Below, in pieces: positions 57,955 through 64,000 of a stretch of DNA of 64,000 nucleotides. Location: NCBI RefSeq assembly GCF_000276665.1, contig NW_004955416.1, positions 5,727,566 to 5,791,565 on the forward strand. Reading direction: 5' to 3'. Every line of letters begins with the position of its first letter. Within the stretch, counting starts at the first letter, position 1. The position numbers and the translations under genes are program-made. The DNA comes from Chinchilla lanigera. Taxonomy: Eukaryota; Chordata; Mammalia; Rodentia; Chinchillidae. The notes below the pieces were generated by a model, which made no database searches, had not been told where the DNA came from, and saw only the letters and a list, made by a program, of their open reading frames with translations.

Positions 57955-60145
57955 TCTCTAATTTGTAATTTTCTAGCTTTTCCACCGGCCATTCTGACTG
58001 GTGCCCTGGTGGATCTGAGTGCTTCAAAAGCCTTGCTGGGATTTATTTTTTACCAGAGCCTCATAGCAGATTTTCTCCCATTGTGCTGATTATCTTTTTA
58101 TTCTGTCATTTTCCTCTCTGTGCACAAGCATTTTAATTTAATGTAGTCCCCTTTGTCGATTCTTGCTATTTTTTGCACCATTGAAGTCCTAGTTAGAAAG
58201 TCTTTGCCTGGGCCTATGATTTCAACTGTTTCCTCTTTTTTTTTTTTTTTTTTTCTAGTAGTTTCAAAGTTTCAGCCCTTTTATTTTAGGTCTTTGATAC
58301 ATGTTGACTTGATTTTTGTGCAGGGCAGGAAAATAGGAATCTAGTTTCTATCTTCTGCATGTGAATACCCAGTTTTCCTCACAAATTTGTTTAAAAAGGT
58401 TGTCTTTTCTTTCACGTATGCTTTTGGCACCTTTGTCAAAAATCAGATGACTGCAGTTATGTGGGTTTGTTTCTGTTCCTTCTATTCTATTGGTTTCATC
58501 CCTGTGTCTTTTTATGGCAGTACCATGCTGTTTTTGTTTCTATGACTCTGTAGCATATTTTGAAATTGGGTATTGTGATGCCTCCAGCTTTGTTCTTTTT
58601 TTTCCCCCGTAGGATCTTTTGTGTTTCCATATGAATTTAGAATGTTTTTCTAGCTCTGTGAAGAATTTCATTGGTATTTTGATGGAGATTCCATGGAATC
58701 TATAGGTTGTTTTTGGAACTATGGGCATTTTAACAGTTACTTCTGCCGACTCATCAACAAAGGAGGTCTTCCTGTCTTCTAACATCTCTTTAAATTAAGT
58801 TCTTCAACATTTTGTAATTTTTTTTGTAGAGGTCTTTAATCTCCTGATTAAGTTTATTGATGGGTACTTTATTGTTTTCCTGATTTCTTTTTCAGTGGCT
58901 TTATTATTAATGTAGAGGAAGGCTATGAATTTTTTTTACTGTTGATTTTATATCTTGCCACTTTGCTGAATTTGTTCATCATATCTAAAACTCTGCTGGT
59001 GGAGTTTTCAAGGTCTCTTAAACAAAAGATCATATCATCTTGCAAATAGGAATAATTTGAAATACTTCTTTCCTACTTGTACCCCTTTTATCTTTCATTT
59101 GTGTAATTGCTCTGGCTAAAATTTTAAGCATTTCATTGAACAGGAGAGTTAGAGTGGGCAGCCTTGCCCCATTCCTGATTTCAGAGGAAATGCTTTCAGT
59201 TTTCCCTATTCAACGTGATGTTAGTTGTGCGTTTGCCATACATTGTATTATATTGAGGAGATCTTTAACAGCTGATAATGAATTCATATATGCAATTTGT
59301 AAAGAACTCAAAAATCTTAACACTAAGAAACCATACAGCCCAATCAATAAGTGGGCAAATGAATAGTCATTTTTAAAAAGAAGTAGTACAAATGGCTAAT
59401 AAGTGCATTTTAAAGTGTCCAATACTTTTAGATATTATGGAAATGCAAATAAAAAGTACATTGAGTTTCCATCTCACTCCAGTCAGAATAGCTATCAACA
59501 AAAATACAAAAAACAATAAATGTTAGAGAAGATGTGGGAAAGAAAGAGCTCTCCTATACTATGGTGAAAATGTAAATTGGTGAAGCCATTATGGAAATCA
59601 GTATGGAGGTTCCTCAAAAGACTGAAAATAGAACTATTGTTTAACCCAGTTTTGCCACTCACTCCTCAGACAGTCCCTAAAGAGTTAAAGACAGCATGCT
59701 TTCTGGATACCTACATACCTGTGTTTACTGCAGTACATCACAAAAGCTAAGCTATGGAACAGCTGAAGTGCCCATTAACACATGAACAGATAAAGAAATT
59801 ACAGTACATAAACACAATGGGATACTATTCAGACATAAAGAACAACAAAATGCTGCTATTTCCAGGATAACAAATGCAACTAAAGTCACTTACATTAACC
59901 AAAAATAGACTAGACGCAGAAGGTCAAATATCATATATTTTCTCTCATGTGAGGAACTTAGGGGAAAAAGAAGACATAAATGTAGAAGGAAAACTGCTAG
60001 TGATGAGGAGGGTGATCCGAGGAGAAGTAAGAGAAACAGGAGGGGATAATGGGGGTAAAAATAATAAAAGTATATTATATGTACAGCAAGATGCCAACAT
60101 GACAGCCATATGTACTAATAAAATTAAAATAAAAGCCAAAAATGG
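57955..60145 (+). mobile_element. Old L1 with inverted 5' part (probable twin priming)
   Basis: 57955-59272 is L1 ORF2 on the minus strand, from the RT region leftward to the C-terminal region. 59273-60145 is L1 on the plus strand: C-terminal ORF2, 3'UTR, and an A-rich end with AATAAA words. The left edge of the inverted part and the start of the plus part come from neighbouring L1 positions, as twin priming predicts. About 55 bases at the far left (CCATTCTGACTGGTG) come from further 3' than expected, so a separate insertion or deletion is also involved. The 3'UTR is unlike that of the younger family. Confidence 0.72.
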
Positions 60146-60300
60146 CATTTCTCTAGGAAGCGTAGGACAGCTACTAAAGTTTCTTGATCTTGTTGTCTGC
60201 CAAAAAAGTTTTCAGTTGTGCTTTCCCTAGTTCTTCCTTTTGTCAAGGAAATTATTTATGCAATCACTCACATGGTGTATTTGTCATCTTAAAATGATGT

Positions 60301-60422
60301 GGGGCTGGGAATGTAGCTCAGTGTAGAGTGACTGGCCAGCATACACGAGATCCTGTGTTGGACCCTCAGTGCCAAACCTACAGAAATAATAACAGTAATA
60401 AAAATAAATGTAAACACTAAAA
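60301..60422 (+). mobile_element. ID-type SINE
   Basis: GGGGCTGGGAATGTAGCTCA (box A), GTGTTGGACCCTC (degraded box B), then an A-rich tail of AATAA-like repeats. Confidence 0.82.
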
Positions 60423-61089
60423 AAACCCCGTCATTGTCTAGGAGACTACTGACTGGTGCACCACCTGGCCTCTGAGAGTAGCACTAAATAGTCCTTCTGT
60501 GGCACTTCTCCCATATCAAAAGAAGTCAGGTGTATCTGGCTACTAAATCTTCATGCATTTTGTTTAATCGCCAGACCAACCTCTGTGATGCCCTAGAAAG
60601 GGAGGCATTAATTATGCTGCTTTTGGAAGCTGCCAGGAAATAAAAGAGGAATTATCATTAAATGTCACTTACATTTCACCGTGCGTTAAAGTGAGAATTC
60701 TGTCTTTTCAGTAACTAATGAGACAGACCATGGCAGAAGCTAAAACAGAAATCTGTCACATTCATCCCTGCACACTTTAATGCAGCAATTAAACAAATAG
60801 CTTTTTAAAATAGAAAACATTTGAGATAAATGCCTAACCGGACAAGAAGTTGGGGAAGCATAAATAAACTAGACATGTCCTTGGCAAACTAAGATGCATG
60901 TTTGTTCTGTGTCAGGAAGATTGTTTCCACTGTCATGGCTTCAACTATCATCTATTTGTTTGTGGGTGGGTTTGATATCTTGACTCTATGTCTCCTAGAA
61001 CTTGATTTTGCCCCAAGAGTCTTTCTTGGCCTAGCATTATAGCTCAGATAGTACTCAAATAAAAACTCCATAGATTATCCTAACCTTCA
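60423..61089. other. No recognised feature
   Basis: Single-copy-looking sequence. Nothing recognised. Confidence 0.45.
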
Positions 61090-61560
61090 TCCTTACCCCC
61101 ACCATATCCTCTCCACGACCATCCTCTCCTTTCTTCTTCCTTTAGCCACAAATTCATTGCCTTCTCTTTATGTCCACTGCAACCATCTCCATCAGTCTGT
61201 CAGCCTCTCTTACCTGGATGACTCCCTAGTCTCACAGCTCACCTTCCACCCCAGCACCACCCTTAATCCCCTGTGAGCTTTTAGTCATGCTACTTCCTCA
61301 CCTAAGACCTGTTAATGGCTTCTGCCTGTTCTTAAAGTCCAAATTCCTCAGCATAACTTGTACCACTCATCCTGATTTTACTCTCTCTTCATGCTAATCT
61401 AGCCCTAGCTTCTCATGTTTGATTCACTCCAGTCTGTCAGCTACCAAGGCATGTTAAGTTCTTGTTCCTACGGGCCACTGGTGCTCAGAACACTTCCTCA
61501 CTCAATGAACTCTTTCTCACCTTGTCTTCAAATTCAGTACCAGAAAAAGGGAATCTCTGA
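61090..61560 (+). mobile_element. L2 LINE fragment (ancient)
   Basis: CTTACCTGGATGACTCCCTAG, TTAATGGCTTCTGCCTGTTC, AAAGTCCAAATTCCTCAGCAT and CAGAACACTTCCTCACTCAATGAAC follow the 3' coding region of L2 in order. Confidence 0.7.
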
Positions 61561-63188
61561 AAAGTTCCAAAATAGGAAGTCCCAAACTCTTTGTAATCTG
61601 CTTCTTGGTGTCTAGGTTAAGTGAAAAAACGCCCACACAGCCACAGTAGATGGTGATTTTCCTATAGAAACCCATGTTTTTTATTGACTATCTAAGGCTT
61701 GATATTTTTTCTTCAAGTGTAGTCTTCTTTTCTCTACCCTGGGATCTTAATCTTTATTTTTATGTTTATTCATGGCTCAACTAGTAAGGACTTTTGAATG
61801 GATGCATATCCTTGCCTTTGGGTAGGTCACCATGAGAATTAATTCTGCTGAAAGATCTCTAAATTGTATGCAGTATGGGGACATCTTTTCTGCTGTGTGT
61901 CACCACAGGAAATCAACTGCAATGTATACTTGCTGTAAGAATAATTTTCCTAATATTTGATCTTAGTTTTTCAGTTCCAGTGTGTGCAGCTTGCCTTTTT
62001 TCCTGGAAAAAGTGAAGAATGGCTGGCTCCTTCTCTAAGATCTCTTCTTAGACATGTGAATAGTTCATAAATCAACCTTTGATCTTTAGAGGGCAAACTG
62101 AAAAATTGCTCCTGGGAATAAGTTCCCTTTCCTTTCCTAATGAAAAGTCAAGCTATGCAAGATGAAAAATGCAAAATGCTTATGTAATTTGAATTGGACA
62201 TGCAAGCTAAATTATATTTCAGCTATGTCCCAAAAGACTAAGAAACATTGTTTTTATGGAAAATTACTTATTACAGAAAAGATTTTATAGCTATATTACA
62301 ATTTGTGGTAGACAGAGATCCTTCCCAAGGGAGATCTGGTTTAAGGCTGCAATAATGGACGAAACTCTGATATCGTGGCGATTTTCTAGAGTTTCAGCTT
62401 TATTTCCAACATTCATAAAATTCTTTCTAATTCTACTTCCAGAAGAAAGCTAAGGGTTCTAACTACAGAGGGACAGGGAAGGACAGAGAGAGGCCTGCTC
62501 GGGGAGAGTGGTAGATTTGAGCAGTTTCTATAACAATCTTTTTATGTTTGCCTGATTTCCTGTCTGACGTTTCTCTCAATTTCAATCAACTTAACAGGGC
62601 CCAGACACCCTAAACCCAAGGTGGAGCCTAAACAAAATATTTTCTGTGTACATGAAGCTACCAAAATAGCCTCTAGAAGTCCTGGAACGGGCCTTCAGTG
62701 AAAGACAAAGTAAACAGACACATAATGAAAGGATGGTGATGGCTGTGCTGGTGAAAAGGACAGAAAGGAGCGAACAAATTCACCTTGGTCAAGATTCAGC
62801 CTCAAGGCTGGTCTTCTGTACAAAGCAGTCAGTAGATGTGAATTTCTCCTACACCCCTTTGGGTACCTGATGCACTTGACCTTGCTGGAATAAAATATAA
62901 AAGAAGTAATGAGACCAGTGTACCTCTCAACATGAACACTCTGGAATTCTCATGTACAGCTGAACCCTACATAAAAGAAAATAATGGGCAGAAAATATAC
63001 AGAATTAGGCCCATTAAGAGGCGGATTTCAATTTTGGTTTCAGGATTCTGTTGACTAGCTAGTTCTTTGATATTCATATTTAAGATATTCAATTTAGAAA
63101 TTTCAAGTGCTACTCCACTTCCACTGTAAATTGTATATGCTCTTTGGAGGAAAGGATCGATTGGAGTTATGGACAAGGGAAGGACTTT
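61561..63188. other. No recognised gene or repeat
   Basis: Single-copy-looking sequence. Open frames are short. Confidence 0.45.
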
Positions 63189-63201
63189 AGCATCATCTTT
63201 C

Positions 63202-63305
63202 TTTTTTTTTTTTTTTTTTGGTTTTTCTCCGGTACCGGGAACCGAACTCATGACCTTGCGCTTGCCAGGAAGGCGCTTTTGCCGCTGAGCTAAATCCCCA
63301 GCCCC
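63202..63305 (-). mobile_element. Recent-looking ID-type SINE with perfect target duplication
   Basis: The minus strand reads GGGGCTGGGGATTTAGCTCAGCGGCAAAAGCGCC, a clean box B (GAGTTCGGTTCCCGG), and GGTACCGGAG before a tail represented by 18 T on the plus strand. AGCATCATCTTTC is duplicated exactly at 63189-63201 and 63306-63318. Many CpGs are still intact. Internal A and B boxes would serve RNA polymerase III. Confidence 0.93.
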
Positions 63306-63318
63306 AGCATCATCTTTC

Positions 63319-63867
63319 AATGTTTTCCATGAGCTTGGCACATGATGTGAGATGATATCCTGATTTGGGGCACTCTTACCAGCTGGAACCATTACCCTAA
63401 GCCTAACAGGAGCTCAACATTGAATGTTAGATCTAGGTGAAAGCTGGATCATTTAGAGAGAAGGTAGTATCTACATGGAGAAAAGTATGTAGTATTATTT
63501 TCTATGTCTAGGAAATATTTCTGAGTATTTGGGTATGTGTGGGAACACACACACACACACAGACATGTGTATGCTGTCATGCACATGCATCCAGACAAGT
63601 AAAGCAGCCTTCCCAGGACAATCAGATGCCATGAGTGAGCCATCAGCATCTGAAGAAGGAATTCAGAGTTATGGGAATGTTAATGGCAAAATACGAATGA
63701 GAATGTGGAGGACTTGCGCTAATGCTGGTCTTCTCTACATTTGGCATCCAGATGCTTTCGCTGGGCAGTTTTGTGCTTTATAGCTTTTTCCTTTCTGTTC
63801 CTTCTGTTGAGTCATCATTTGGCTTGAGACCCTGCAATGATTTTACAAAACCCTTAGGAAAGTCAGT
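63319..63867. other. No recognised gene; short CA microsatellite
   Basis: (AC)n at 63545-63562. Nothing else recognised. Confidence 0.5.
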
Positions 63868-64000
63868 ATAAGAATATTATACATGTTATAGAATCATTAT
63901 GATATAAATATTACATAATATACATATAATATACATTATATGCATTATATACACATATTATATACATATATGCATTATATACATATTATTATATAATATA
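63868..64000. repeat. AT-rich (TATACAT/ATTATATA) low-complexity repeat at the window edge
   Basis: Nearly all A and T, with recurring ATACATAT, TGCATTATATA and TATTATATA words, running off the end. Confidence 0.9.

Noticed and set aside
62967..63392. 141-residue minus-strand open frame with a lysine-rich stretch
   Set aside because: It crosses the ID SINE and its poly(A) tail (the lysine run) and is not a host protein.

Overview
This is vertebrate nuclear DNA from a mammal, almost certainly a rodent. I find no intact protein-coding gene, no functional RNA gene and no CRISPR array. The content is intergenic or deep intronic sequence holding many layers of retroelements. The rodent evidence is: B1-type SINEs with the internal 29-bp duplication, tRNA-derived ID-type SINEs, two B1+ID dimers (B1-dID type), MaLR and ERVL LTRs, and a LINE-1 family with a 65-70-bp tandem 5'UTR. 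I saw no murid B2 elements, so a non-murid rodent is favoured. A beaver-like (Castorimorpha) source is a guess from SINE type, not a demonstration.

Layout. 1-5590: an old L1 split by a degraded class I endogenous retrovirus (337-5199, tRNA-Gly primer site) and by a B1 SINE. 5600-8350: single-copy-looking DNA with one B1-dID dimer. 8350-14511: a nearly full-length but dead L1 with 5'UTR monomers, ORF1, ORF2 and 3'UTR, carrying a solo LTR inside ORF1. 14512-16720: no recognised feature. 16733-18551: an L1 with a textbook 5' inversion. 18668-23745: a B1-dID, a MaLR LTR, an old L1 with a younger L1 inside it, and another LTR. 23746-30300: mostly featureless, with one ID SINE and an L1 scrap. 30320-34745: ancient L1, B1, ERVL LTR with a tetranucleotide microsatellite, MIRs. 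35755-38211: MIRs, a small CpG-enriched patch (37060-37444) and an L1 3'UTR. 40140-46112: MIR, MaLR LTRs, B1, L1 3' end with a CA microsatellite. 48180-49034: assembly gap (855 N). 49081-54470: MaLR LTR, ERVL LTR, MIR and an ERVL pol remnant. 56876-64000: MaLR LTR, an inverted L1 pair, an ID SINE, an L2, a recent-looking ID SINE with perfect target duplications, and AT-rich DNA at the edge.

No genes act together here. The interest is in the internal structure of the elements. The L1 at 8350-14511 carries two displaced copies of its own sequence: an exact 33-nt inverted copy of the ORF2 start inside its 5'UTR, and an exact 36-nt direct copy of an endonuclease-domain stretch inserted about 845 bp downstream, plus an in-frame 12-bp tandem expansion in the endonuclease. 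The retrovirus also has a 30-nt displaced exact repeat. L1 3'UTRs in the window fall into two structural classes, with or without an internal duplication of about 160 bp. These patterns suggest template switching during reverse transcription or repair, L1 subfamily structure, or assembly error. All identifications are by eye, without database searches.
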